Source: Sphagnum magellanicum (Eukaryota > Streptophyta > Sphagnopsida > Sphagnales > Sphagnaceae). Taken from it: a stretch of DNA of 64,000 nucleotides. Position 1 is the first letter of the stretch; each line of letters begins with the position of its first letter. The DNA lies in NCBI GenBank assembly GCA_021904315.1, contig CM038922.1, positions 16,901,347-16,965,346 of the forward strand, written 5' to 3'. The translations under genes were made by a program, and so were the position numbers. The notes beneath the pieces were generated by a model. That model did not search any database and was not told where the DNA came from. It worked only from the letters and a program-made list of their open reading frames with translations. Shown in pieces: positions 1 through 11,929 of the stretch.

Positions 1-67
1 ATTTTTGAGGAGCTGATGATTCTGTGGGGATGTGTGGGTGGGCTTGGTTTGTTTGTACTCTATACAG

Positions 68-3010
68 AGGACCATTTAGTCAAACACGAATGAATTTCAC
101 GGCACTAAATGGACCCAAATACAAAGCAAAAGGTTTGGAGAAGGTCCTGAACAAGTACTTTGCAAGTGACCCACTTCTGGATGCATCTCTCACATCCGTC
201 CTCATTCCTGCTTTTGACACCAAACTGCAACAACCTGTGTTTTTCTCATCATGGCGGGTGGGTGTGTGCATGTGTGCATGTGTGCCTGATTTTCCCTTGC
301 TCCATCCCATTGATCTTGCAGTTGCACTTTGCACTGCATGGATCTTTTTCTCTTGCAGTTTGTGCTTGTAGCAACAACAGATTGTTTCCATGACAATTGC
401 AAATTGACCTAGCTTGAACAAAACGCAATTCTTGTGCAATTTTGGAAAGGAGATTACAAAGGGTTTCATTGCAGTTAGTTTGGAACCTTATGCAGTTTTT
501 TTGGTTTTTCACAGGCAAGTTCAGATCCTCTAGAAAATCCTCCAATGAAGAAGGTATGCCGAGCTACATCAGCAGCTCCAACATTTCTGCCACCGGTGCA
601 GTTCACTCTCACAGATGCAACAGGTGGTTCACGGGAGTACAACATGATTGATGGTGGTGTTGCTGTCAGCAATCCGGTTTGTTTTTTTCTGTCTTCTCTT
701 TTGACGCTACTCCCAAAAAACTGTTGACAAAAGGAGTTTCTTCCTTGTTGAAAAAAAAGCCCCCAACTAAAAGCTCCTCCTTTCTCAATCCTTTTGCATC
801 AAGTCTTTTATTCTCCAGACATGACAGCCTTAATTTGTCCTCCTTACATAATGTTAAAGACAAGAGAGCTTCCTTGTCTTTGTTGCCCACTGATGGTTTC
901 AGGACCAACATCTGAATGTGTTATACCAAGAAACAGCAAAAACTGCTTTCGGTATCAATAGACCAATGTGTGTTTTGTGTAAACTGCAGACTTATGTGGC
1001 AATCACACAGGCAATTAAGGAGGTGCAATCAGGTGGCCGTTTTTCTGGAAGAGTGGAATACACGGTCAGAAATTCTGAACTATTAACTCCTGGATTGCTT
1101 CAAGTGTTACGAGATCCCAAATTGACATGTCCCCCATATATTTTTACCTCAAAAACACAAATGCCTACAAATTCCTGATATCTGAAAGATTACCAAGAGG
1201 AGAGGGGAGAGAAGATCAGGTTGGTAGGTACAATTATGTCTTTATGTGTCTCATGGTTTCTAGACTTATGATGTGGCTATTTTGTGCAAATTTGTGCAGA
1301 ATTACAATGATCTATTAGTGCTGTCGCTGGGCACTGGACAGCATGTGACAGGATATGATGCAAAGGAGATAGCCAGATGGGGTGCACGTGATTGGCTCCT
1401 AAACAAAGGTGATTCACCTCTGGTAGACATGGTCTACTATGGGAATGCAGATATGGTGGACTACAACCTCTCTACCATCTTTCAGTCTCAGAATTGTGGC
1501 ACCAATTACCTCCGTCTCCAGGTACTTACGTACGGATGCTGGTGAAAGTACACCTGGTCAATCAGGCTGTTGAAGATTCATCACTGAGTTTACCTGTCAC
1601 TATGGAGTTCATGAAATGCTGTTTTGGCTGATTGGCAGAATGATATGATTTCTCTCAGATCAAATGATATGTTTTTTGTGATATGATGCTTGCATATGCA
1701 GACAGACAATCTGAAAGGTCATATGACAGCAATTGATGACTCAAGCCCCACTAATTTGTATAGACTGATCAATACTGCGAAACATCTACTGGATGAGCCT
1801 GTCTCGGAGCGCAACTTCCAAACTGGGATGCTTGCCTCCATTCCCAATACTGGAACAAACCGAGAGGCATTGTACAGGTAACACAATCCTGCCACCAGAC
1901 CCAGTAAACTTTGGGAAGGATTTTGGGAGAGGGAAGAAAGAAGGTTTAGCTCATAAGTACATTGTATTTCACAGGTTTGCAGAGTGGCTCTCAGAGGAGC
2001 GCAAGGAGAGGTTAGCAGCTGCAGCTGCTGCCGCACCTCCTCCAGCTGCCGCTGAAGCAGCAGCCCCAGCACCAGCTGAAGAAGCTGCAGCTCCAGCAGC
2101 CCCTGCGGAAGAAGCTGCACCTCCAGCTGAAGAGGCCAAAGCTGAGGAGCCGGCAGCTGCTCCTGCAGCAGAGGCAGCACCAGAGGAGGCCCCAAAGGCA
2201 GAAGAGACAGCAGCAGCCTACATTACCTTTCCTCATGCTCCATGGACAACTGCTTACACTCAACCTAGTGCCTATCCCTCTGCTGCTACTTATACAACAC
2301 AGTCAAGCTTCAAAGGTTCTTCTCTCTTGCGATCTCCATTTGAATCTCCTTATGAATCTCCCTCATACTCAAAACCTGCATATGAATCCTCTGTTGATTT
2401 ATACACAAAACCTGCTTATGATTTCTCCTACTCTTCTGCTATAAAATCTTCTCACCAAGACTGCGTATCCTCATATACTCCCTACACAGCAGAACCTGTA
2501 TATGACTCCTCATATTCTTCTGACATGAGATCTACCCATGAAGATTATGCCTCGTCCTATACTTCATATGTGAAGCCTGTTCAAGAATCATCCTACTCCT
2601 TGTACACAAGGTCTTCTTCTCATGAGGAATACGAATCACCATTTGCTTATTCATACTCAGAGCCAGTGTATGACAAGTCCACCAACAACTCCTCACACGC
2701 AAAACCCATGCATGAATCTTCTTCCTACTACTTGCAACCAAGTTACCAAACCTCATTCTCAACAGCAGCCTCTGCATATGAGCAGCCTGCTGCTGCTTAC
2801 AACTCATCAATTAGCACTTGCTATACTCCGCCACCTTCATATCACTCTTCTTCATATGAGGAATCATCTGAGTATGAACAATTTAGTGATTGGAGATCAG
2901 AGTCTGAATTTTCAACACCCTCAACATCATCAAGATCAGGACAATATTCTCAACCCAGCAGCCACAACAGTTCTACCAGACTGTCTGATTATCTTGGGGT
3001 TTTCTCTTAA
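68..3010 (+). CDS. Patatin-like phospholipase / acyl hydrolase, 3' part, with a long low-complexity C-terminal tail
   Basis: The 5' end lies outside the window. Exons are read as 68-257, 515-676, 990-1022, 1300-1521, 1702-1877 and 1975-3010, and all junctions keep frame with GT-AG borders; the 1022 end is the least certain. The first four core exons encode patatin landmarks: TSVLIPAFDTKLQQPVFFSS, then CRATSAAPTFLPP, then the catalytic Asp motif MIDGGVAVSNP, then LLVLSLGTGQ. The fifth gives the family's C-terminal block ending NTGTNREALYR, continued by FAEWLSEERKER. Patatins use a Ser-Asp dyad to remove acyl groups from membrane lipids; the GxSxG serine would be upstream of the window. Patatins normally stop soon after the SEERK block. 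Here about 344 residues follow: roughly 70 Ala/Pro/Glu-rich residues, then a Tyr/Ser-rich tract with repeated [KE]P[AVM]-x-[ED]-S-S motifs. No signal peptide or membrane segment is visible in this part. The family is confident; the tail's function is unknown. Confidence 0.88.
2006..2218 (+). repeat. Ala/Pro/Glu codon repeat in the patatin tail
   Basis: The reading frame gives runs of Ala, then APAEEAAAPAAPAEEAAPP-type units built from GCT/GCA/GCC and GAA/GAG codons. It resembles a disordered acidic spacer between the lipase fold and the Tyr/Ser-rich tail. The opposite strand reads as an artificial Leu/Gln-rich frame, which is a shadow. Confidence 0.8.
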
Positions 3011-3189
3011 GCAGAAACTTTAGAGCTTTCCCTCTAGTCTGTTTCTAGAATTTTTTCCCCTCTCTCTCTAGATTCTCCAATTCTGACCTTTGTTTCTTGA
3101 TCCAGATTGTCCAAAAATCTAGATCCAGTGTGTTTTATCTTCTGTAGATGTGTGTGCACAGGTTCTTGCAAGAAGAATGTGAAAAACAA

Positions 3190-3218
3190 AAAGCGTTTTC
3201 TTCTTCTTCTTCTTCTAG
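3190..3218 (+). repeat. TTC microsatellite in the patatin 3' region
   Basis: A short run of CTT/TTC triplets lies about 190 bases after the patatin stop codon, probably in the 3' untranslated region. The stretch from 3011 to 3470 otherwise holds no gene that I can see. Confidence 0.6.
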
Positions 3219-3470
3219 GTGCGCAATGTTTTGTTGATTTGTGAGATCACAATTTTTTTACAATTGCTTGTTTTGTTTCGCAGTGTTTTTCTGGATAGAA
3301 AAAACATGCGTACAATATTTATATCATGCAAAATGCGTAAGAGTATGTAAGAACGGGTCCACAAGCAGTAGTAGTATATTGACTTGTAAGTGAGAATTCA
3401 GGTGACATTCAAGCTTTAAATACATGAATTTTCTGTAGATGGTACAAAGATTCTTCTTTCGGCATAGCAG

Positions 3471-4976
3471 TCATAACACAGGCCATTTTTCATATTCTTC
3501 TTTGATGTTTGTGAAGAGAGTGGTGCTGAGATAACACTCAGCAGAACTGGGGAATATCACCACAATCAACTTGCCTGCATTCTCTGGCTCCTTAGCAATC
3601 TGTTTCATTAGAACAGCAATTTCCAAGCACAAAACACTTGTCACCAGAAATGCCCAATCCTGAAGAAAGGAAAAAATACAATACACTTCTGAAACCTCAG
3701 TTTATGACATGCAATGGGTAAAAGGTTTAAGAGGCTGGTCCAAGAGGCTCACCTTAAGAGCAGCAGCAAATACAGCACCTGAGGAGATCCCAACCACCAG
3801 GCCTTCCTCACTTGCCATGTCAAGACCCTCATTGCTATGCACTGTCATAATACGATCAAGCATAGGTATGTCCAAGAGCTCTGAAATTATTCCAGCCCCA
3901 GTTCCTTCTATCTGATGCAGGCCCTTCTTCCCCCCTGCAAACCAAAAAAGGGCACCATGAACTTCACTGCTTGCAAGTTGGTACATTCTTTACCAAATCA
4001 CATAAGCTTGTGACTTGCAAACTATAGTGGGTGAAATAACACAATGAGAAGAAACCAAAACCTGATAGGACTGCACCTTCAGCCGGTTGAACTGTCTCAA
4101 CTTGGATGCTAGGTTTCTTGCTCTTCAGGTACTGACCAGCACCAGTGACAGTACCACCAGTCCCACATCCGGCCACAAAAATGTCCAACTTTCCTGCTGT
4201 GGCTTCCCATAGTTCAGCTCCTCCAAAAGATCCGATTGCATACCAAGCAAAAGTTTTGTATATCACAAGAACTACATGAATTACAGAAGAAGCTTGTGTC
4301 CTGATCTATATATAATCTGTATGTCTTGGTTGACAGTTTAGGCTGGTGCTAGAAGGTTGAACTGCAAGAAAAGAAGATTTTCAAGGAAGGACTTTACTGG
4401 TATAACTGAAATGTGCTTCAGGACTTGCTGGGTTTGTGAACTGGCTCAACATGTGTGCATTGGGAGTTTTTGCAACTATGGCATCTTGCACCTCAAAACA
4501 ATATTCAAATCCTTATTTTGAGTCTGTTTTCACCATCAACAAACCCAATCACAACCTTGATTTGAGACAGGTATAGTCTAACAATTGGCAGGGGGGCAAG
4601 TTTCATGGGATTGCAGTTCACCAGGTTAGAAATTGACAGTTGCAAGACCTATGTAAGATATCACTTGTTGTGGCTGACAACTTTCATATTTATCCCCACC
4701 ACCCAAACCACAGAGAACAAAGGAGGTGTAGAATTGTGAATGCACATCAACAAAAGACAGAGAGAAGACACACCTGCTAGAATTAACTCTGCACCAAGTG
4801 AGCACACAAGAATGCGTCATTCCATAGAGCAGGAATCAGGCATGATGATGATCACTCAGTAGCCTCTGTGCCTAGCCACCATTGCTATTGCCATGCCTGT
4901 GTTTCCACCTGTGATGTCCACTAGCACCATCTTGCCAGGCGTCATGAGCCCCTTTTCTACTGCAGCATTGTTTCCC
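3471..4976 (-). pseudogene. Cysteine synthase copy A: 5'-truncated pseudogene
   Basis: Five of the six core exons are recognisable on the minus strand: exon 2 about 4774-4976, exon 3 4398-4523, exon 4 4062-4220, exon 5 3753-3934 and exon 6 3471-3659. The family motifs [22 protein letters not shown] and [14 protein letters not shown] are all present. It is broken in several ways. Exon 1, with the PLP lysine (GGSVKDR), is absent. In exon 2 the codon after RHRGY is TGA, where the other copies have CGA, AAA or CGG. Exon 3 has TAA where the others have a lysine codon. Exon 5 has lost 12 bases, removing RRLS-type residues. The upstream sequence runs directly into a dispersed repeat at about 5060. 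Copy A carries TGGNTG in place of TSGNTG, as copy B does. Confidence 0.85.
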
Positions 4977-5059
4977 ACAGCACAGAGATGGAAGTGCTTA
5001 CATATCATTGCAAAGTTGTTAGGGCTTAATAGAGCATATGTTTGTGAAGGATTAATGTT

Positions 5060-5430
5060 TGTGATTCTAATTTCAATGACGAGTGATTCATGGAAGTTGG
5101 TTTAGGTAGGACAACTTTAAATTTTATAAGTCCTAAGTTTTACTTGTCACGTGGATAGTTTCGAATTAGACTCTATGTAACCCATTCCCAAATAAAAAGA
5201 CATGAAATTGTGTCATCTTCAAGTTTTTTTTTTTCAACTTCATATTCAATATCTTCTCCACCAATTTGTATCCCGTTTCTTTTCAATTGAATTTAAATTC
5301 AATTCAATTCAATTGTAATCCGTTTGTTGAATTGGAATTCAATTCAAATTCTATTGAATGTATTTGAATCCAATATAAGGACTTGAATTTGAATTTGAAT
5401 TCAAATTCAATTCAATTTGCATGCAATGTC
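5060..5430. repeat. Dispersed repeat, copy 1, ending in an AATTC-rich tract
   Basis: This stretch aligns by eye with 14390-14740. Shared landmarks in order are a 'gattcat..gagttggtt..ggtagga.aactttaa' start, a 'taacccat.cccaa.taaa' block, a T-rich run, 'ctccaccaatttg', and a terminal tract of repeated AATTCAATTC. It abuts the broken 5' end of cysteine synthase copy A. Confidence 0.7.
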
Positions 5431-5540
5431 CAGAGTGAAACTTAATTCCGCATTCAACCATGGGACACTACGTAGTTTTCCTGCCCATCTGACCCTCCAG
5501 TCCACATTCAGTACAGGATGCTTTGAGTCCTGGTATGGCA

Positions 5541-5994
5541 GGATCAAGGAGAGTGATTGGTATGACTGAAGAAGGAGAATTATTCTTAGTTAGCAATACT
5601 CTGAGAGTTTCTGACCTTGGAATCTGGTGGGATTCTCAGGTACATTCTTGCCAGAGGTGACAAGACAGTTGCAAAAATTGTATGTTTTGCTTATGTTTTG
5701 TCAACCTATCATCTACCTTTCTTTCTTTCTTCTCACACAATCCCATCTGTTTTGATGGCCAAGGCTTAGTAGTTGGATACTCGCTCCAGGTCAAGTTCAA
5801 TTATGGTTGTTTGTCTGCAGATATTTCTAAGTTCCTATTTGTCTATTGTATGTATGCGGCTTTGAGCATGCCTTCTGGCTTTTCACAGTTACAGAAAAAA
5901 GTAGGGTACATGTCTCTAACTCCTCACATGATGTCCATGTATAGGTTGATTTACTTGAGAGCCTGAGGACTGATGACGTGGATTTTACTCTTCG
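5541..5994 (+). CDS. Two orphan 3'-terminal exons of an unrecognised gene
   Basis: A stretch from about 5543 has a good acceptor (ggtatggcag) and a good donor (tctcag|gtacat, exon end about 5638). It reads GMTEEGELFLVSNTLRVSDL followed by GIWWDSQ. A second exon after an atgtatag acceptor (about 5945) reads VDLLESLRTDDVDFTLRPK and then stops. Both are phase 0 at the junction, so they join in frame. A middle exon at about 5821-5944 is also possible. I do not recognise the protein. The upstream exons are missing, and the region before it is the dispersed repeat at 5060-5430. This is either the remnant of a truncated gene or the end of one whose 5' part I could not find. Confidence 0.3.
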
Positions 5995-7029
5995 TCCAAA
6001 GTAAGCTGAAAGTTTTATGATGATGCCCTTGCTGCCAAGTAGGAATGTCATGATCAATGTGCTGTCAATAAGTTTGTATGTCCTACAATTGCTGCTCCAC
6101 TATGTGGCATTGTAGTTAGGGATACGGATTCAGTGCAAAAGACCCACAATACCCAGGCTTACTGTTGCTGCTCAATGTTGTGCACAATCACTCAGAATGA
6201 TTGAAGTTTTTTTTGGAGGAAGCTTGTCATTCCACATTGCTTTAGCAGCATCCAGACTTTTATTTTTTTGAAGTAGGTATATTTGTTGGGTGGCCATGTG
6301 TCGAGGTATCAGGCAGAAAGTCATGAAGCCCTGGGAACACAAGGGAGTCCATTTCAGCGATATGGCTGCCGAAGTCAATACTTGCCTCATGCACTTCATT
6401 GTTTCTCTTTATTTTAGAGGGAAAGTTTTTCGCCTGGTTTTGGTTACCTTTAGTTGTGAATATATAGAGATTCCTCAATACTCATGTGAGAATTATTTCA
6501 TTTTATTCTTTCAGAAAATCAAGTTAGTCTGCACAATGAAGTATTTTTCCATTGAACTTGTTTCTACCTTGGAGATGGTCACCTGAGGCCATATTGTGAA
6601 ACACTTATGTTCTTGAATTGGTCTTCTCACCAAGGAATTGTGTGGTTCCAAGATTCAAAAGGGCTCCCCACACTTTATTTTGGGTTGTACAAATCTCTTC
6701 ATAATCGTCCTCTTTGTCCTGAGAACCTCTTGTGTTTCATGATATTGGTTGCTTTTCAGTTGGTGGATTCATCTTTGAACTTGAGAACTTGAGAGAGTGA
6801 TTTGTGCATCCATCAACACTTAAGTGCTGATGTTTGATCATTCAAGTTCTGGTAATATCTCCATGCAATCAATGTGTACAGTCACCCTGTGATGTTCAGC
6901 ATGTAAACAACAGACAGATTCAGTTCTATATTTTTCTATGTGAGGTGTTGGCTACACTTTATTGTTCTCCCAGGTCTGGACAATCACTTTAGAAATTAGC
7001 AGTTGCCAAGTCTGATGACAGTGTTTTGT

Positions 7030-7155
7030 TGAATTGCGGAAATGTTTTGGTGAAATGCATGGTGATTTTTGGTGGCATACTTGGTGATAAATTTGGTGAA
7101 TACTTGGTGTTAATTTGGTGAATTTGGTGTCATATTTGGTGAATTCTGTGTGTTC
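7030..7155. repeat. Degenerate TTGGTGAAT minisatellite
   Basis: About ten imperfect copies of a 9-14 base unit related to TTTGGTGAATA follow one another. The flanking stretch 6000-8220 has no gene that I can support; short frames there show no family features. Confidence 0.65.
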
Positions 7156-8253
7156 AGACTGAAAAGCAGGCAGACTGGAATTCTTGATTGTGAAGCTTGT
7201 AGCTGAATTGTCAGGATAAGTTATAGTTGGAAGCAACTGCAAAACCTACAATTTTCAAAACAGATTTCAACTGTGCATAAACACCAGACTCTAACATCCA
7301 GATTCTAATATGCATCAGCAATTCCACAATTCATATAATCATATTATGCTCTGAATGATCTGTGCAAGCTTTTCCCTTGTACTATTATTGCCATGATTAT
7401 CAAGTCATTCACAAAATTCCAACAGAGAAATGTAGCGATTGTGTGTAGATTCAAACTTGTGGCACCACAATAAAAACCTTAGTTGTACTTCCTACTTCTC
7501 TGCACATGTTTGCAGTAGCAGCAACTTGAACCTTACCTGATGTAAGTTGTGCAAACCAAATCCCACAAAATCTTAAACCTAAAACCACTCACACATTGAC
7601 AGCAGCATCTCACCAAAAACATAACTTGTAAACTGCTGTCATTAAACATCCGCCGAAATCACTGAGCTTGTCAACACCTTGACAAAACCTCTTCAACCTC
7701 ATCACATGCTTATTGTGTGGGGTGGTGAGCAATGCGCAGAAAATGTACACAAGTTTTAAATTGCACTAGCAGCAGCTGAAGAGGGCTGTAATACCAGAGC
7801 ATCTTGGACATCCCATTGCCACATGTGGGTCTCCAAACCATCAGCAAGCTCTTCTGAGATCATGTTTATGAAGAACACAAAATCCACCATCAACTAGAAA
7901 AATTCATAAACCTTGTTTATTTGAAACTTTTGAAAATGAGTTTATTATGCTTCATGTTGTAGCAACCAGTGTTGGGCATATATTAGAAATCAGAATAGAC
8001 CCCTGATGATGATTATCAAGGTGTTCATAATCACCATTTTAAAAATAAATAAAGCCCCAATTCTGGTATATCATAACAGTTCTCAAAAAAAATTGAAAAA
8101 AAAATCAAATACCTGACCAGAAAACCACAGGTTCTTTATCAAGAAGGTGAAGTTACCAGTGTAGGTCTTCGTCTTCAAGTGACATAGATAGAACACTTTA
8201 AACAGCATTAACCTTCTGCACATGCTACAAAGATTCTTCTTCTGGCATAGTAG

Positions 8254-11143
8254 TCATAATACAGGCCATTTTTCGCATTCTTCTTTGATATTTGTAAAGA
8301 GAGCGGTGCTCAGATAACGCTCAGCAGAACTGGGGAATATCACCACAATCAACTTGCCTGCATTCTCTGGCTCCTTAGCAATCTGTTTCATTAGAACAGC
8401 AATTTCCAAGCACAAAACACTTGTCACCAGAAATGCCCAATCCTGAAGAAACGAGAAATCCAAACACTTCTGAGACCTCAGTTTATGAAATGCAATGGCT
8501 AGAAGGTTTAAGAGGCTGGTCCAAGAGGCTCACCTTAAGAGCAGCAGCAAACGCAGCACCTGAGGAGATGCCAACCAGCAGGCCTTCCTCAAGGGACAGT
8601 CTCCTTGCCATGTCAAGAGCCTCATTGCTATGCACCGTCATAACACGATCAAGCATACTTATGTCCAAGAGCTCTGGAATTAATCCAGACCCAATTCCTT
8701 CTATCTGATGTGGGCCCTTCTCCCCCCCTGAAACCCAAAAAAGGGCACCATGAACTTCACTGCTTGCAAGTTGATACATTCTTTACCAAATCACATATTA
8801 AGCTTGTGATTTGCAAGCTGTAGTGGGTGGATAACACAATAATTCAAATCCTCATAAGAAGAAATCAAAACCTGATAAGACTGCACTTTCAGCGGGTTCA
8901 ACTGTCACAACTTGGACGCTAGGTTTCTTGCTCTTCAGGTAACGACCGACACCAGTGACAGTACCACCCGTCCCACATCCGGCCACAAAAATGTCCACCT
9001 TTCCTGCAGTGGCTTCCCATATTTCAGGACCTGTGAAAGGTCCAATTGCATATTAAGCAAAGTGTTAGTCCATAGCAAGAACTACATAAATTTGTATAGA
9101 AGAAGGTTGTATCCTGATCTATCAATAATAATGTGCATTGGTAAATCGTTTAGGCTTGTGCTAGAACATTCAAGTGCAAGAAAAGAAGATTGTCTAAAAA
9201 GGAAACTAAGTACCAGTATAACGGAAATGTGCTTCAGGATTCGCTGGGTTCCTGAACTGGTCCAGCATGTGTGCATTGGGAGTTTTTGCAACTATGGCAT
9301 CTTGCAGCTCAAAAATATAATCAAATCCTTTTTTGGCATCTGTTTTCACCATCAGCAAACCCAATCACAACTTTGATTTGAGGCCGACAACCCACAACGA
9401 AGAGAACAAAGGAGGTGTAGAATGTGTGCACATCGCAAAAATCAGAGACAAGACACACCTACTAGAATTAACTCTGCACCAAGTGAACGCAGAAGAATGC
9501 GTCGTTCCATAGAGCATAAATCAGGCATGGTGATGATCGCTTTGTAGCCTCTGTGCCTAGCCACCATTGCTATTGCCACGCCTGTGTTTCCACCTGTGAT
9601 GTCCATCAGCACTGTCTTGCCAGGCGTTATCAGCCCCTTTTCTTCTGCATCCAGTATCATACTGCACATTTTTTTCCGACAGCACAGAGATCAATTCTTC
9701 ATCACCCTCATTGCTGTACCACAAATCTATTGAACTAGTGCACTTAAAAGAAATCTATGGTTTTGATGCGGATGTTATAACATGATCGGATATTGTAGTT
9801 GTAATTGTGAGGATCGATCAGCCCTGGGCCTGATCATGATTTTCATACTTGAGTGCGACACGGTCTTTCACAGAGCCTCCTGGTTGCTTCCCTTCCAGCT
9901 TCCCCACTATCCTTGCCAAAGCTCCTTCCGCTTTGGTGATGTGCTTTATTTCCACGAGTGGCGTCCATCCTATGAGCTGCAATGACAACGCAAAAAGTCA
10001 TGAAGATTCTGAGGAGAAAGATGTATTCATCTCCTGACTCGAGCTTCAGGAAGACTAATTTCCTCAAATAGATTCGATTGCAAGTGAACAGATCCTCTGT
10101 TGAGAATCTCTTTCATCCTGCTGAGAGCTACTCCTTACGTTTTCACGTGAAACGCTAATACCATGGTAAGCTCGACAAATCTTGTCCCATGTTCTCCAAA
10201 CAAATTTATCTAAAGAGCTTGTGTTTTCTGCACTTGGATTCAATCTGTGACTACAATTTTTGTTGCCAAAGCATTGTAGCCGAGCTGAAGATGCATGCTG
10301 GTAAATATAGAAATTCCATTCGGCCTCACGGCCAGATATGAGTGCATTTTATATGTTAACTTACGACGTAGCCATGAGTTGTGAACATGTAAGGGATACT
10401 AAACACGTAAAGATCTCAACTTGTTCCACTTATCTTAACTACTCAAGCTAGATGAAAGGATCTGAAATAGGTAATTGCAAAAAGATTTCTGATTCAAAAT
10501 AGAGCAAACGTTTGGTACCTCATCAACACTGCCAGATATATTCTCCTTCATAGCTGCTGATCTCACTCCACGCTCAACAGTACTCAGATCCTGCAAGAAT
10601 GCAAGGGATTTGCTTTGAATATATGCTCAAAATGCTTACAAGATCTCAACTTCAAAATTAGATCTAAATAGTTAGGAACTGCAAAACATATTAATTTGAT
10701 TCAAAAAATAGAGCAAATGTTTGGTTACCTCATCAGTACTGCCAGCGATATTGTTCTGCACCTTCATAACTGCTGCTCTCGCTCCAAGCTCCTTGACTGC
10801 AGTACTCAGATCCTACAAGAATCCGCACGACTCCAGCTGGACGTATTGGACACCGAGTCTAGAAAATATAGGAACGGTCGTCGGAACTAGAAACTAGCTA
10901 TAAACTCTTCTAAAATTCTTGCACTACAAAAACACACGCACAAACACAAACTCTCTACTCTACGAGGTTTGCAAAATGCATTTTGATTCGAAATAGTGAT
11001 CATGAGTCCAAAACACCTATTGGATTTTGCTTCGATACTCAAGATGCTAAGATGATCTCAACGTCGTCAAAAGATCCGAGCAGCAAAAGTTTGGTAATAT
11101 TTACCTCATCAACACTCCCAGCGATAATATTATTAGCATTCAT
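8254..11143 (-). CDS. Cysteine synthase copy B (O-acetylserine(thiol)lyase family)
   Basis: A PLP enzyme that makes cysteine from O-acetylserine and sulfide, or a related beta-replacement product. Core exons are 9849-9976 ([15 protein letters not shown]-lysine motif PGGSVKDR), 9459-9661, 9214-9339, 8872-9030 (phosphate loop [11 protein letters not shown]), 8534-8727 ([25 protein letters not shown]) and 8254-8442 ([17 protein letters not shown], ends EKWPVL). All have GT-AG borders and join in frame. Three in-frame N-terminal module exons precede them: 11105-11143, 10729-10812 and 10519-10590. The start is the first ATG in the most upstream module, giving about 397 residues against about 325 for a usual cytosolic enzyme; the start is uncertain. 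Exon 2 reads DITGGNTG where the family has TSGNTG, so the Ser of the substrate-carboxylate loop is Gly. That may change activity. No stop codon was found. Confidence 0.72.
10519..11143 (-). repeat. Tandem N-terminal module exons of copy B
   Basis: There are three mini-exons, each preceded by cttgcag/cttgtag-like acceptor sequence and followed by GATGAG|gta. 10519-10590 (72 nt) reads [20 protein letters not shown] then SVDE. 10729-10812 (84 nt) reads [20 protein letters not shown] then NIAGSTDE. 11105-11143 covers the last 13 codons, [13 protein letters not shown]. All are multiples of three, so skipping or including any module keeps frame. The surrounding introns also share sequence, so the unit of duplication includes intron. 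Confidence 0.7.
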
Positions 11144-11277
11144 AATAAATAGCAGCTCTCGCTCCAAGCTCGGCACGCAGAATATGTTCCGCAAGAAGCT
11201 GTCGTACTCTAAAGCTGCTGGAGACAGACTCTAGAAATAGGAACGCAACCAGAACGCTCTACCTGAGCCAGAGTTTC

Positions 11278-11372
11278 CTCTTCTTCTTCTCCTTCTTCTT
11301 CTTCTTCTTATTGCGCGCAACTTACACACACTCTACCAACACACAATCTCTCTCTCTCTCTCTCTCTCGCTA
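11278..11372. repeat. GAA-type and GA-type microsatellites at the 5' end of copy B
   Basis: On the plus strand a CTT-type triplet run is followed after about 30 bases by a CT dinucleotide run. The same order (triplet run, GCGCGCAAC, ACACACTCT, CT-rich run) recurs at the 5' ends of copies C and D. This marks it as conserved leader or promoter-proximal sequence of the family, purine-rich in the sense direction. Confidence 0.6.
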
Positions 11373-11929
11373 GAACCTCGCCTGCTTTTCAAATTACACG
11401 CACACCTGAATTTTTCAACCCAATGGACTAGACTTTAGTATACTTCACATGCAATTTAGTTAGTCCATATATAGTCTACCTCTCATGATATTGGGGATGT
11501 TGTACTTGCAATTGATGGTTCACTTTGAATCCTGTTCAGGAAGAGAGCTAGATCATCCAAATCCTTCGTGAGATCTTCCCTTCCCCCACAACTTCCCTTG
11601 CTCAACAAATGACTCTATAACACTTAAATAGCTCGACACGCATGGAACACTATTTAATCACTTTTGGACCCACCCGTGAGTCTTAGTAGCATCATAATGC
11701 ACAAATGGCACAATTTCTTTGTTTTTAAAATGCTTGATACATGGACAATTGTCAATGACATCGCTTCTCGTGTCTATCTTTTTGCCCATCCATGACGTGT
11801 AAACTGTGTGAACTCCTTGACACACCCATGTATGTGGACATATGATGACATCTCTTAATATCTCATGTCAACATTTGGTACTCAATGTGGTTTATATATC
11901 AATTGACATAACAAAGTCGTATGGCATGT

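Noticed and set aside
1719-2263. Minus-strand open frames of 158 and 83 codons rich in Leu/Gln or Cys/Ser opposite the patatin tail
   Set aside because: They are the complement of the GCT/GCA/GAA codon repeats in the last patatin exon and have no domain of their own.
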